From Oscarella lobularis (Eukaryota > Porifera > Homoscleromorpha > Homosclerophorida > Oscarellidae), in the NCBI RefSeq assembly GCF_947507565.1, contig NC_089184.1:620001-684000 (forward strand): a stretch of DNA of 64,000 nt. The letters run 5' to 3'. This document shows, piece after piece, positions 49,580 through 60,381 of this stretch. A program made the translations under genes and the position numbers. Under the pieces are notes generated by a model. That model saw nothing but the letters and a program-made list of their open reading frames with translations. It made no database searches and had not been told where the DNA came from. The stretch's first letter is position 1. Every line of letters starts with the position of its first letter.

Positions 49580-52500
49580 CTATTGGAAGTAGTAGCGAAC
49601 AGGAGGAATAGGCTTGTCTTCCTCTGCACCGGGAATTCCAAAGGAGACGGTCAAGTCGACGTACTCCACGCCAGGAGCCGGTTTGATCAACTTCAGTAGT
49701 CTGTATCAAACAGAATTTTACAGTTTCGCTCTCTTCTTCTTGATTCTTACGGTTGAGGAAGCCTCTTCTTATGACCAGGCATAACAGGAACGTAGATCAT
49801 CTTCACTCCGAAAACGACCATAGAAGGCTCAAGACCGTGTCGACCCTATACGATAAAATGAGAAAGAAAAATCTTAGAGGTTGGGTATCTCCACTTTGAA
49901 ATGGTTCATGAAGTCTTGGAGAGTGAATTCGGCGTGACCGCGCACTTCCCACTTGTCCCACAGCGTGTACGAGAGCCCTTCCATGATGACCGTGCGCGGC
50001 GCGGCGGCTGGCTCCGAGAAGACGATCACAGGCAAAGCCAGGCTCAAGAAAACGTTCTTGTAATGCTCGAGCGCCGCCGTTTTCACCACTTTAATCAATT
50101 CGAGACTGACCTATTAGACGAAATCTCGTGATTGAAATTTTTTTGTATCGACGCTCATACTAGGCCGGCAACAGCCGCTGTTGTCGTCGCTATCGCAGGG
50201 ACTATTCGGCCTGCGATTCGTTTCGTTTTGTAGCGATCTGCTGACTCGATACTGTACATCTCAGCTCGCAAATTCTACAAAAAAAACGCAAAAGACTTTC
50301 ACTTACCCACGGAGCATATTCCTACCGTACCGATGCTGCAGTGATGAAGTCGATGTGACCATTCGCGTCGTCATCTTTCTCAAACGTCGCCGGGAAGACT
50401 TTGAGACGAGCAGGAGGCACGCCTTGCTCCGCCGCTTTCTTCAGTTTAAACTGACACGCTTCGATTGCGTCTGACGACGCTGACGAAGTTTCGCTTCCCG
50501 GTTTTCGGACAGATTCGTCAGTCTCAATGTGCTGTAAAAGATTCCGGCAGCTGAGATACTGATACTCATTTTACTCACTTTCCCCGACGGAACGAATTGA
50601 GGCACTGGAGCTGAGCTCAACACGCGCACGAGAGCGTCAACACTCAAATCCTAGAAAAACCGTTTGTCTACAGATAATGCCAGTGAGTGACTAACATTTT
50701 CAGTGTAAGATATTCCAAAGACGTTAGCATAGAGTCTAGCACAGCTCGTAATAAAATCCAAGTGCCTATACACAAAATAACCGAACACTCAGAAATGCAA
50801 CAAATTTTAAATTACGCTTTATTTGAGGAATCGAAGATGAGTGGGCGAGGAGGCCGCTTTGGTGACTGCCAAAATAAAGCTACAACCACGACAGTCAGTT
50901 GCACGTGTTTAGCTCATTTTTCAAATCTCTTTACATCCGTTTTTCAGCTTGGTCGTCAAGGGAAATTTGTGCAACAAATTCTGAGCCTAAAAACGTCTTA
51001 ATAAATAAACGTGTCTAGACTCATTTTGTCGTTTACTTTGTGATTAAAAAACTTTTCAAATTTCGCCCTAGCGACAACAACACATCGCCTCCAGTCCAGC
51101 GGAAAGGCAAGAAGCATTTTGGAGACCTGAACGACACCTTCGAGATTAGCGCTCGCCTTGAGTTTCTAAGCAAATTCCCAAGTAAAAACCATCGTCGTTC
51201 AAATCGAGCGATTTACTTCTAGAGCGGCTGCCGGTGATTTGTGCGTTGCCCAAAATTTATTATAGAGCTGGGGTTTTTGAGTGAAAGCGCTTTCAAACTA
51301 GCAGCAATCTCTCTCGCACCTGAAACCTAACGTGCCTCTACGCAGACCTTATCTCTCGCCCATTGAATGGTGTGCTCTATAACCGCGGGAAAAGACTTGA
51401 GCGTGCAATAGGGTACATCTTCATCAGGTGGGTCTTGCTGTAATAAGAACACGTGGGTAGCCTATGCCTATCGTGTACAGTATAAGCAGGCCCTCTAACT
51501 TGACTCGAGTAGGATTCCGTCATGTGAGGAACGACGACTTGGACGTGCCCTTTGGCTCCCATAGTACCCGATTCGAGTAGAGCACGCTGATTTGTCACAC
51601 AGCGACTAGCGAAAGCATTCTCCTCGTGCGCGACACCCAAATGAGCTAACCCGCGATTTTTTACCTGTCGACGTATCGACGTGCTTCAATGTTGTCAAGC
51701 GCGTTTACAACTAAGTCTTGTCGCGTGAAAAAGGCGTCCGTATAGATGCCGCTCTCGGTCTGCGGACAAACTTTTGAGCAGAAACGCTCGTTTAGTTTAT
51801 ACAGGACGCATTGAAAGTCAAACCTTTATGTTGCTGCGCGTCAATGTGTATTGCTTTTGAGAGAAAATGTCAATGCGGTACCGAGGACTCTACTCAGGCT
51901 ACGGAGCGTACCTGGATTGATTTCGAGTGTCGACGCGGCTGCCGTAGTTGATTTAGGTTGCTACGACGAAGATCATTTACTGCAAAAAATAGGACTCGTC
52001 TTGAGAACAAATTCAAACCTGAATGTGACGAGGACGAAAGAGAAATTGCCTATTTAGATTCGACTTTTCAATCAAGTCATTGTCGGTAATAGTAATCTGA
52101 ATACAAGGCAGAAATTTTCAAAAAAGACAATATTTGACCACCGAGTTTCTGACCAGCCCTTCAGCTGACGTGGCAACTCCGAGGAGGGCGTAGTTCTTCA
52201 ACATTTCGCACCCAATTGCTCCACATCCAATCTACAAAGTGTCTTAAGCGTACAAAGATCGCGCGGATTCTTTCTCACCATGAACAATTTTAAATTGGCT
52301 AATTGCTGAACGAGATCGTCACCAATACAGATTCTCAATGCATCATAGCGATCATTCCTTTCGTCACAAACAATGCCGATAATCTGATTAATTCAATCGG
52401 AATTTACTTGGGATAAAATTGCTCTGAATTAATTTTTTCATCAAATAGTTCTAATGCGTCAAAGTAGATCTGGAATCAAAAGACGAGTCAAAAAAAGTGG

Positions 52501-54324
52501 CTCAATTTAGTTTGTCGCTACCCACGCACCCACTGATTTAGCGGAGTAAACTTTCCCGTCAACGCCTTTAGCACTTCTTGGCCTACGAACCCGCCCAAGG
52601 TAGCAGCAAAAGGAGGCAAACAGCCTCGAGCCGTGTACGCCAAAGCTTCGACAAGTCCCTCGTCAAATGACTAGGTTACATTGAAATGCGTCAGAGTCTA
52701 GGAGCGTTTCAATCGCTTACCTCATCGCCGTATTTCTGAGATATCTCTTTGGCTATTCTCACCAGTTCCTTTGCATCAGCATGGCTCCTAAACAAAGCGC
52801 GCATTTCTCTGGCATTGATACTTTTGACTATCCTGTCCTACCTCACTTCAGGGAGATGGCCTGAAGCTTGTTCAAACTGATGAAGAGCTAGAAAGCTTAC
52901 GTGACACTGCAGGGGTCTCTAAAAAAGTGTGTCACTTCGTAACCAAGACATAAATTGTTCTCTTGTACTTCTAATTTTCCAAAATCAACAGTCATGAGAC
53001 TCGGATTTCCAATCTGTTTTTCCAGTGATTCCTAAAGCGAATCCGTGTTCAACAACTGCTCAATAAAATTTGAAGATGATTTCATACAAATTGACGCCTT
53101 TGGGAAACCTTCACTTGAATAGCAATACCACCAGCATTATAAGCGCCAAAGTCTTCTCCAGTTGTATCACAAATAGAGAAAGAGTGGGGACTCACCACTA
53201 AAATATTGGTATAATTAAAATCCTTCTTTCCCATATACTGTACCTTTGATTTTATAAATTTTCTCGTTGAGACACTCCATTCCTTTCACTTCGCGAAACT
53301 TGACGTGATCTTCGTTCTGAAATCCGTGCATTTTGTTCTCCAACGTCGTCACAATACCTGGACTAGCCTAAAGCAAGGAACTGCACCACTGGTGCGAGAA
53401 TTGCCAAACGAGGTATTTCACCTTCGTTATGTTGCTAATAAAGACTTCACGAGGTTCCTCCCCGTCTTGATCAACCACCTCAAAATCATCCCCAAAATCG
53501 CAAAAGGCGTAGCAGAAAAGACCCCTGACGCCAGCATTCACAAACTGCACAGATACAAAAGAATTTCCTCTTTGAACTCAAAATACGTTATCTCGTGCCT
53601 TGATTTGAGGATCTTGTGCCCGGCAATGGGCATTGACTTTTAGCTGCACGTCCAGAGACGTATCCGTAAGTACAACGCACTAGCAACACATATAAAAGAG
53701 AGTACTCCAATAAATAATGTATGAGAGGTCCCACCTGATATTCGTTCAGAAACTCAAGATCAGATGACTGACCGAATTCACGAGTAGAAACGTTCACGGT
53801 GACGTATGGATTGAGTTCAGCGAGATGGTGGCAACATGCTTCCGCTCTAAGGAGGAGAGAAATTTTTCAACGTCGACGCGAGTTCAAAGATAGCGCACGC
53901 ATACCTATTTCGCTGATTTTTGACGTCATCGTCCCTTGCGAAAAATTGCGTTCCCAAATCCCACGTGCTTACGCTTTTGACGTCATGCAACGTAACAGAC
54001 TAAAGATAAACGTTTCGCTTGTTGTGACATCCCTCCTCTCTCCTGCTCAATACTTTCACTCCAGCGAGAATCACGTTCTTGGCTGGCAGAAAAAAACTTG
54101 TTACTTTCCTTTCGACGATTTGGGACGCTTTCTTACCGATTTCGACTCCCAAACCGCTCATTCCGCTAACGAATACGTTCGATCGAGCCATTCTGTGCAT
54201 GGCGTGGTCACCTAAGACGTATCGCTGCCGGCTGGCAACGTTTTTCCGCGTCCGTCGCGTAAAAGGCTAGATTTTCTGCTCGATCGGCTAACCTGTATAA
54301 GGAATCGTCAATTTCTGTAGTCAT
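49580..54324 (-). CDS. UBA6: ubiquitin-activating enzyme E1, UBA6 type
   Basis: E1 enzyme that adenylates ubiquitin (UBA6 also FAT10 in vertebrates) and passes it through a cysteine thioester to E2s. The first exon at ATG 54324 ([10 protein letters not shown]) joins to [33 protein letters not shown] (near 54240-54130). A region [27 protein letters not shown] is near 53510-53420. The active adenylation half has [26 protein letters not shown] (near 51580-51500). The catalytic cysteine lies in [21 protein letters not shown] (Cys codon 51405-51407). Near the end are [25 protein letters not shown] and [16 protein letters not shown]. It closes with [28 protein letters not shown], stop at 49580-49582. 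The ubiquitin-fold tail with VPVMPGH and a two-residue PVRYYF end is UBA6-like rather than UBA1-like. Many short introns. Confidence 0.92.
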
Positions 54325-54775
54325 TTCGTCGATTTTTCGTCGCTTCGCGGTGTGTTTCGGGCTCGTTCTCGTTTTTTCCGACTCCAGTTTGAAATCAAAT
54401 GCCTAGCGGTGTGCTGGTGGGAGTGACCAAGGCCGAATCAAGCCCCCGGAGAAACTTTTTTTCCACGCAGCCACGCCTCTCGGGAGGGCAATCGTCGCGC
54501 GTCAGTTGCGAAATCAAGAGAATCGTAAGTAGGTAAGTTCTATTTTCACCAGGCGAAGAGAGCCCGTAAAAAAAGACGTAGGCAGACAGAGTAAGCGCGG
54601 AGGAGGAGGAGGAAGTCGTCGGCGAGCCCTGCAGCACGAGCAGACACACCCCCCAATCGAACGCCCTTTCTCGCGTGCCTTTTCGGTCGTCGATCGGAGA
54701 CCGAGCGACGCGCAAACGATCGCACACGCACATTCGACGTCGATTTCGACGAGAAAATCGATCGCAAACGCGCGC
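54325..54775. other. shared 5' region of UBA6 and the KLF gene
   Basis: About 450 bp between two divergent start codons. It should hold both promoters and the KLF 5' leader. No TATA box or coding sequence recognised; CG-rich towards the KLF start. Confidence 0.5.
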
Positions 54776-56056
54776 ATGGCCGAGCTAGACGATCTAAACG
54801 CGACTAGACGAGAGCGAGCGCACGATTCGTTCAAATCGTTCGAATCGGCGGCGGCAGAAGCGGCGGCGGCGGACGCTGTCGATTCGCTTTTGGCAATGGG
54901 AACTCCTACTTCCCCGCCGGCCTCCTCCACGCCCGGGACAGCAATCCCGTCTGTTGGCGTGCCAGTGGAGGCGGCATCGGCGGCGACGATAGCGGCGGCG
55001 ACAGCAGGCGTACCATTACCGTACGATCGTTGGGGACCGAATCGATATTGCGGCGGGAAGGGTGTGGGCGGTGGCGACGGAAAAGAAGACCATTCGTCCG
55101 TATTGAACTCGAATACCCGGCGCGATTTGATCGCACCTATCGTATTATCGTCGTTTTTCGGCGATCGTGACGCGATCGACGCGCGTCGACGACCAGGGGG
55201 GAGAGACGCTGACGCGACGAGCGAATCGGCGGGCAAAATGGCGACGAATCGAAGAACCACGCCTTCGATTCGGGAAGACGCCCACCTAACGGCCTCCACC
55301 CCTCTCGACGAGGACGACGATTCGATTGGAAACGCGACGGCGACGTCGGCGAGCGGTATGGGAGTTCGAACGCGATCGGGAGGGAGCCGAAAAAAGGTTC
55401 ACGCGTGCCATTATCTCAATTGCGGCAAGACGTACGGGAAAAGTTCGCACTTGAAAGCACATATACGATCGCACACGGGCGAAAAGCCGTTTGTGTGCAC
55501 TTGGGACTCGGAAAAGTGCACGAAACGATTCGCGCGATCGGACGAACTGGCGCGACACCTTCGAACGCACACGGGCGAGAAGCGCTTCGCCTGTCCCGTG
55601 TGCGATAAGCGTTTCATGCGATCCGATCATCTGACGAAGCACACGAGACGCCACGCCAACTATAAGAACTTCAAAAACACGAAAGCGTGTTACGTAAAAG
55701 AAGACGCGCCGCCGTCGACGATCGTACCGAATATCGCCGTCGACATGACGATCGATCACGCATCGACGTTTCAGTCGTCTCCGACGACGGCAGTCAAAAT
55801 GCCGGCTCAATCCAAGGACGACGACAACGTTAACGCTTTGACGTCACTTGATATTGGCGGGAGCCAATCAAATGGAGACGAGGATGGGGGAGGTGGCAGT
55901 AGTTTGTCAGTCGATTTGTCATCTGTTCCTGATGCTATAGATATGGTTGAGATTCTTGGCGGCGGTGGAAGCGGCGAAACTAGCATAGGTCCAACGACGG
56001 CGTCGGCAGATGAGAAACTGTCCGAAACGGCGGTAATGAAGGACCTTGAACAATAA
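54776..56056 (+). CDS. KLF: Krueppel-like transcription factor, KLF9/13-like, intronless
   Basis: DNA-binding factor of the KLF/SP family, which binds GC/CACCC boxes. Single exon of 426 codons. The N-terminus has an Ala-rich helix ([14 protein letters not shown]) that recalls the Sin3-interacting motif of KLF9/13/16; this is inference. A long Ser/Gly/Ala-rich linker precedes three C2H2 fingers at residues about 208-292: [39 protein letters not shown] and [17 protein letters not shown], joined by HTGEK linkers. The DNA-contact residues ([21 protein letters not shown]) match the family. Finger 2 has six residues between its two cysteines instead of four. Acidic/Gly-rich C-terminal tail. The 261-residue open frame on the opposite strand is a by-product of GC-rich codon use. 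Confidence 0.93.
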   Translation: MAELDDLNATRRERAHDSFKSFESAAAEAAAADAVDSLLAMGTPTSPPASSTPGTAIPSVGVPVEAASAATIAAATAGVPLPYDRWGPNRYCGGKGVGGGDGKEDHSSVLNSNTRRDLIAPIVLSSFFGDRDAIDARRRPGGRDADATSESAGKMATNRRTTPSIREDAHLTASTPLDEDDDSIGNATATSASGMGVRTRSGGSRKKVHACHYLNCGKTYGKSSHLKAHIRSHTGEKPFVCTWDSEKCTKRFARSDELARHLRTHTGEKRFACPVCDKRFMRSDHLTKHTRRHANYKNFKNTKACYVKEDAPPSTIVPNIAVDMTIDHASTFQSSPTTAVKMPAQSKDDDNVNALTSLDIGGSQSNGDEDGGGGSSLSVDLSSVPDAIDMVEILGGGGSGETSIGPTTASADEKLSETAVMKDLEQ

Positions 56057-56282
56057 TATCTGTAGCCGTGAATACCTTTCCCTCATTTTCCCCTTTCCTC
56101 ACATGCCTGCCCTGCCCCTGCCCTGCGCATATTGTCTCTAAAGACTATGTGATTTTTTGATGTTCGTTTGGTGTTGTACTTGTCTCCTTGTTTGCCTTAA
56201 TATCTAGAAGAGAATTCTACAAGGGGTTTTGTTTTAAAAATTACAAATATTTTGGCTTTTGACTAAAATGCCGTTTAATTAA

Positions 56283-58098
56283 TTACGTGCGATCTCTCGC
56301 ACCATTACCCTCACCTTCGTCGTAATGACCACCCAGTCCTCTTGTATCCTGTCTACCCACGTCACGCAGACGAGGACCCGTTTTCTTTGTCTCTGAAGGC
56401 TTTGGCTCTTCTTCCAATGGGTCGCTGCTGTTCGCTTCTCGCTCCCGCAGAAGCCGCTGTCTTCTATCTAACGCTAATTGATAGCGTTCCCTAGCCGATA
56501 ACATGTAGTTCTCAATCAAGGCATTGTAACCAGGTGGAAGTTTATTTAGGTCAATTTGACATCCTAGGCACTTGGAGCAACCGGAAAGCTTACTCTGATG
56601 ACTGGACTTGGAGCTGATAGCGCGAGAAGAAAACGGAGATTCTTCTGCTTTCGTAGTAGCATTTTCCTCTGGCTCAGTTGACTCAGGCTTGACGTCAAAT
56701 TCCACAATATTCAAATACTTTTTCATCAACTTCAGTTGATACTTTTCCATGTCTTTTTCGTCAATTTGATCAAGTCCTCCCGGCTTGGCGTATGCCTTTT
56801 TGATAGCGCCCAATTCCTTCAAACGTAACGAATCAATTGCAAAACGCACTGGAAGCAAATTGCCCTCCGCGCTCTGCAGAGGCGCAACCAGTAACGGCTC
56901 ATCAGCGTGTCTCTCCCTAGTTTTCGCCTTGAAAAAAGTAAATTTTTTTCGTTTTACCACCCGGTCTCTTTCCGCCCAATCAACAGCAACTAGAGCAGCA
57001 AAGTGAGACGCTTCATACGCCAACAGCAAAGGTATTTTATAGCACTTGGACGGACTCCATTCGAGAGGCAAATAAACGCCGCCAAAATAAACGGGCGCTA
57101 TTGGCTCTCCGTCAAAATTTCTCAAATACGAATCGGCCAGAACAACAATGGGCCGCCGGAGAACGTGCGCCAAAGCGAAGACGTGAATCTCCTCGAGACT
57201 CTCGTAGTACGAATGCGAGGCGTGGGGAGCATCGTTTGTCTTTCGTTCCTCACACGAGGCAAAGCGAACCACATCCTGCCACTCTCTTTCCCACTCCGCC
57301 TCGCTATAGACAAGCCCCCCCGACTTCTTATTCCTCTGCTCCACTTCGTACTTCCACCGTCGTCTCAACGCATCGGCCGTGCCCCTCAACGTATCCTCGA
57401 TTGTCTGACGTAGAGTCAGCTGACGATCGTGGATACCCCAAACTGCCAACGAGGCGGCGTGCAATAGGCAATTTCCGTCTCCGGCCGTTCCCAGCGGCAA
57501 AAGTCGCACGCAAGACGAACACCAATTCAGATGACCTAAACCACTTGATCACGCGATAAAAATACAAATTAATTTTACTAATTAAATTCGAACCGGAATT
57601 TTCCAGCGCACATTGCGTTGCCGTGTCGACGAGATCTTTACGAAGGAACACCTGAAAATCGTCGGAATGACGCGAAAAGTCGGGCAAGACGAACGAATGA
57701 TCGGCGGCCGTCGGCGATTTGGCTCGTGCGTCGTCGCCTTGTCGTCGTCGTCGTCGCACGGCGTCGACGTCCGACCGGACGCCGTCGCGAAGTTTGCGAA
57801 CGAGCTCCGAATTGCCGAACGATAAGCCGCGATGAAGACTTTTTCTCGGTTCCGCGTCCGCCGGAACGCTCGTTGTTGTTCTTTGCGAGACGCTTCGGTG
57901 GACGAGAGATGCTTTCGGTTGGCTGTCGGGATCGTTTCGAGACGACGACGAGGCGGCGGATCGGAGATTGAGACGCGCGAACGCGTCTGCCGCTCGGTCC
58001 ACGTCCCAATCGACGTTCTGGAGCAGGTCGCGAGCCAGGGATGGATCGGCGCGTGTTCTCGTGATGAGTTCCGATAGAATTTGATCCTCGGCGTCCAT
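56283..58098 (-). CDS. OTUD7: OTU-family deubiquitinase, OTUD7/Cezanne-like
   Basis: Cysteine protease of the A20/Cezanne subgroup, which removes ubiquitin chains (Cezanne prefers Lys11 linkages). Two exons, 58098-57594 and 57535-56283, with a 58-bp GT-AG intron give 585 residues. The N-terminal UBA-like domain (ARDLLQNVDWDVDRAADAF, residues about 20-40) is followed by a disordered linker and LPDFSRHSDDFQVFLRKDLVD. The OTU domain starts HLNWCSSCVRLLPLGTAGDGNCLLHAA, with the catalytic Cys in GDGNC. It continues through GLVYSEAEWEREWQDVV, YESLEEIHVFALAHVLRRPIVV and YFGGVYLPLEW to the catalytic His in EASHFAALV. After a coiled stretch (YNALIENYMLSARERYQLAL) it ends without the A20-type zinc finger seen at the end of vertebrate OTUD7. 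Head-to-head with SRFBP1, 52 bp apart. Confidence 0.92.
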
Positions 58099-58150
58099 TC
58101 GATCGAAAGTTTTAGCGCACGCTACAGTAACCAAAACCCTTCAAAACTCG

Positions 58151-59246
58151 ATGCCTGCAGATTTTCGCAAGCGTTCTGTCAGTGCACTGGCTGTGAAACG
58201 AGCTTTGAAGCGAGTAAAAATTCGTGAAATTCGCAGACTTTGTCGCCTCACCAATCTGCTGAAGAAAAAGCGGCAAGCACGCGAATGAGATTGAATTCGA
58301 CGTTACGTGAAAAGTTGTTATAGGACTACAGAAAGTACGAAGATGAAAACTGAACGAAAATTGATGCACATAGCAGAGAGAATAGAATCAATCAAGGTCT
58401 CGTGAAGATAATAGTATATTACCTGTACAGGTCACCCTTATCTTCTGCCTATCTCCTAGGATATTGATCTTACGTCGTTGTCTCAAGAATTGGTCAAAAA
58501 TCAGGGCACTCAACACATTGTAGATAAAGCTGAAGTAGAAGAAGGCAAGTGTAGCCAAAGCAGGCAATGTCATACGTCGAAAGACCGTTTCGTCTTCAGA
58601 TGCTTCGCTTCAGGCTAAAGTGCTTCTAGTGTCCAATGAAATGGTGCAGAAGATATTTGAAAAAGATAGAGATGAGTCCGTCGCAATACATAGGCAGCAA
58701 AGCGAGTTAGTTAGAGAGTCAGAAATGGAAATTGCCCCAGCCACTCACTCTGCAAAAAAGCGACGTCAATCAAAGAAACCTAAAGATAAAACGTCGGCGT
58801 TTGTATCAAAGTTTAGCAGTGATACTGTAGCACCCAAACAGGTGTGCCCTTACCAGAAATATTTTCTGTAACACCTCAGTCTGTCTTTGCGCAGAAAAAT
58901 AGATTGGGCCAGAGAATGAGACAAAGGTACAATTTCGGTCCGTTCGTTCTTCTTTTAGTACGAACTCGTTTTCTGGTACTATAGGATGTGGGAAAAGAAG
59001 TATGGCCCCAACGCTAAACATCTGCAAACAATGAAGAAGAAGGATTCTACTGTGGATGTTCAAAAGACGAGGACACGTGAAAAAGAACAATCGTTTCGAC
59101 TTGCTCCAATGCAAAAAACGAAACGTCAGAAAGACTCTTCACATTTGCATCCATCATGGCAAGCCAGTAAAAAACGAAAAGCGGAGACAATCTCCATTGA
59201 CGTATTTCAAGGCGAACGAACTACATTTAGCGATACTGAAGATTAG
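58151..59246 (+). CDS. SRFBP1: SRF-binding protein 1 / p49-STRAP (BUD22-like)
   Basis: Nuclear protein of the SRFBP1/BUD22 family, tied to ribosome biogenesis and SRF regulation. ATG 58151 leads into a basic helix (VKRALKRVKIREIRRLCRL), then TTESTKMKTERKLMHIAERIESIK, an acidic/Lys-rich middle, and the diagnostic C-terminus HPSWQASKKRKAETISIDVFQG ending at 59246. The frame can be kept only if two introns use GC donors: 58273-58323 (GCG|GCAAGC) and 58545-58599 (GAAG|GCAAGT; an alternative acceptor at 58629 also stays in frame). Other introns are GT-AG. The gene is much shorter than the vertebrate one in its middle part. AATAAA at 59282-59287 lies almost on the convergent MBD2/3 stop. Confidence 0.85.
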
Positions 59247-59281
59247 AGACCCTAGTAGTTTCTGCAGAATTTTCCTTATTC

Positions 59282-59287
59282 AATAAA
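59282..59287 (+). terminator. polyadenylation signal AATAAA for SRFBP1
   Basis: AATAAA 36 bp after the SRFBP1 stop and 10 bp before the MBD2/3 stop codon on the other strand. Cleavage would fall inside the MBD2/3 coding exon on the opposite strand. Confidence 0.6.
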
Positions 59288-59296
59288 TTCAACTGA

Positions 59297-60318
59297 TCAG
59301 CTGGACAATTGTTGCAGCCGCTTTCGCGCCTGCTCAATTTTCTCCCGTATCAATCTCACCTTCTCCTCCTGTCGCTTCACATCCTCCTCGGCCATTCCAA
59401 TCTCAACAACCGCCCCATCAGTGTCCCGCCCATCCCCATTGGCTTCCAATCGTTGAGACGAAACGGGACCAATGAGCTGAGGCGGCGGCGGCGGCGGCGG
59501 CGGCGCGGACATAGACGAAAACGCCCTTCCACCCCGCTGCTGTCTTTGCCACGCAGCCCCGCGCATTCCGGGATTCTGCTGCTGCTGATGATGATGATAA
59601 AGTGATTGATTCTGCAGCAATCCAGTCAAGTGCTGCACTTGCTTCAACAACTGCTCTGACGTGCTTTGAGCGTCTCCCGACGGCAGCGGTAACGGCGCCC
59701 GCGGCTCCTTCATCCTTCGTTTCTCCGGCTTCACCTCCTTTCCCCACATGTCAATGACTTTTTTACCCGTCAACGATCGCTCGCACAGACGCTGCTGCGG
59801 CACCGGCTTCAGCGTCTGACCGGAGAAACGCTCGGCCAAATTAGCCGGCGTGCTCTTTCGAAAATCGTGCGACTGCGGCAGTACGCAGGTGACCGGCTGC
59901 CGTACGAGACCGCATATAACGCGCGTGGGCGCGGAACGGTTTTCGGGAGGCGGTTTCATGATTTTCGGTTGCGAGGCGACGACCACGCCCCCGCCTCCGC
60001 CGGCGTTGCTTTGCGTTGGTTGGCGTCGCTTGCGCGAACTAATGCGTTCGCCTGTGCGAAAGTCGAAATCGGTTAGATCGATTGTGTCGCCGAAGTGAAG
60101 TTGGAGCTGGGGCTTCGAGCGAAATTTTCGACCTTCCGGACTAGAAGAAACGCGAATCGAAACGCTGTTCGCCCGCGAAAATCCTTCTACCTGTAGTAGT
60201 AGACGTCGCTCTTGCCCGCCGAAAGACCCGACTTGCGTAGAACAACGACGCGGCGCCATCCGGCGGGTAGAAACGACGACGACGACGATTTCTTCGAGCT
60301 CTCGACTTCCGCAGGCAT
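59297..60318 (-). CDS. MBD2/3: methyl-CpG-binding domain protein MBD2/3
   Basis: NuRD-complex subunit that in MBD2 recognises methylated CpG. Two exons, 60318-60191 and 60140-59297, with a 50-bp GT-AG intron, give 323 residues. The MBD (residues about 15-80) reads LPAGWRRVVVLRKSGLSAGK, SDVYYYSPEGRKFRSKPQLQ, and on to LTDFDFRTGE. The residues distinguishing methyl-binding MBD2 from non-binding MBD3 (Lys and Tyr in GKSDVYY, against His and Phe in mammalian MBD3) are of the MBD2 type. After a Gly/Pro-rich part, QPVTCVLP and a conserved motif ending CERSLTGKKVIDMWGKEV mark the MBD2/3 middle region. A C-terminal coiled coil (EEDVKRQEEKVRLIREKIEQ) is where GATAD2/p66 binds in relatives. ATG 60318 is chosen; the open frame upstream starts only with GTG. 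Confidence 0.93.
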
Positions 60319-60381
60319 CGATGCGTTCTCGGGCGTGCGCACGGCGCAGGCGATCACTGCACGGCGCACGCTAGAACGGGG

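Noticed and set aside
54514-55299. 261-residue open frame opposite the KLF gene
   Set aside because: Runs antisense to a clearly conserved KLF coding exon, with low-complexity Ala/Ser/Pro content and no domain. By-product of GC-rich codon use.
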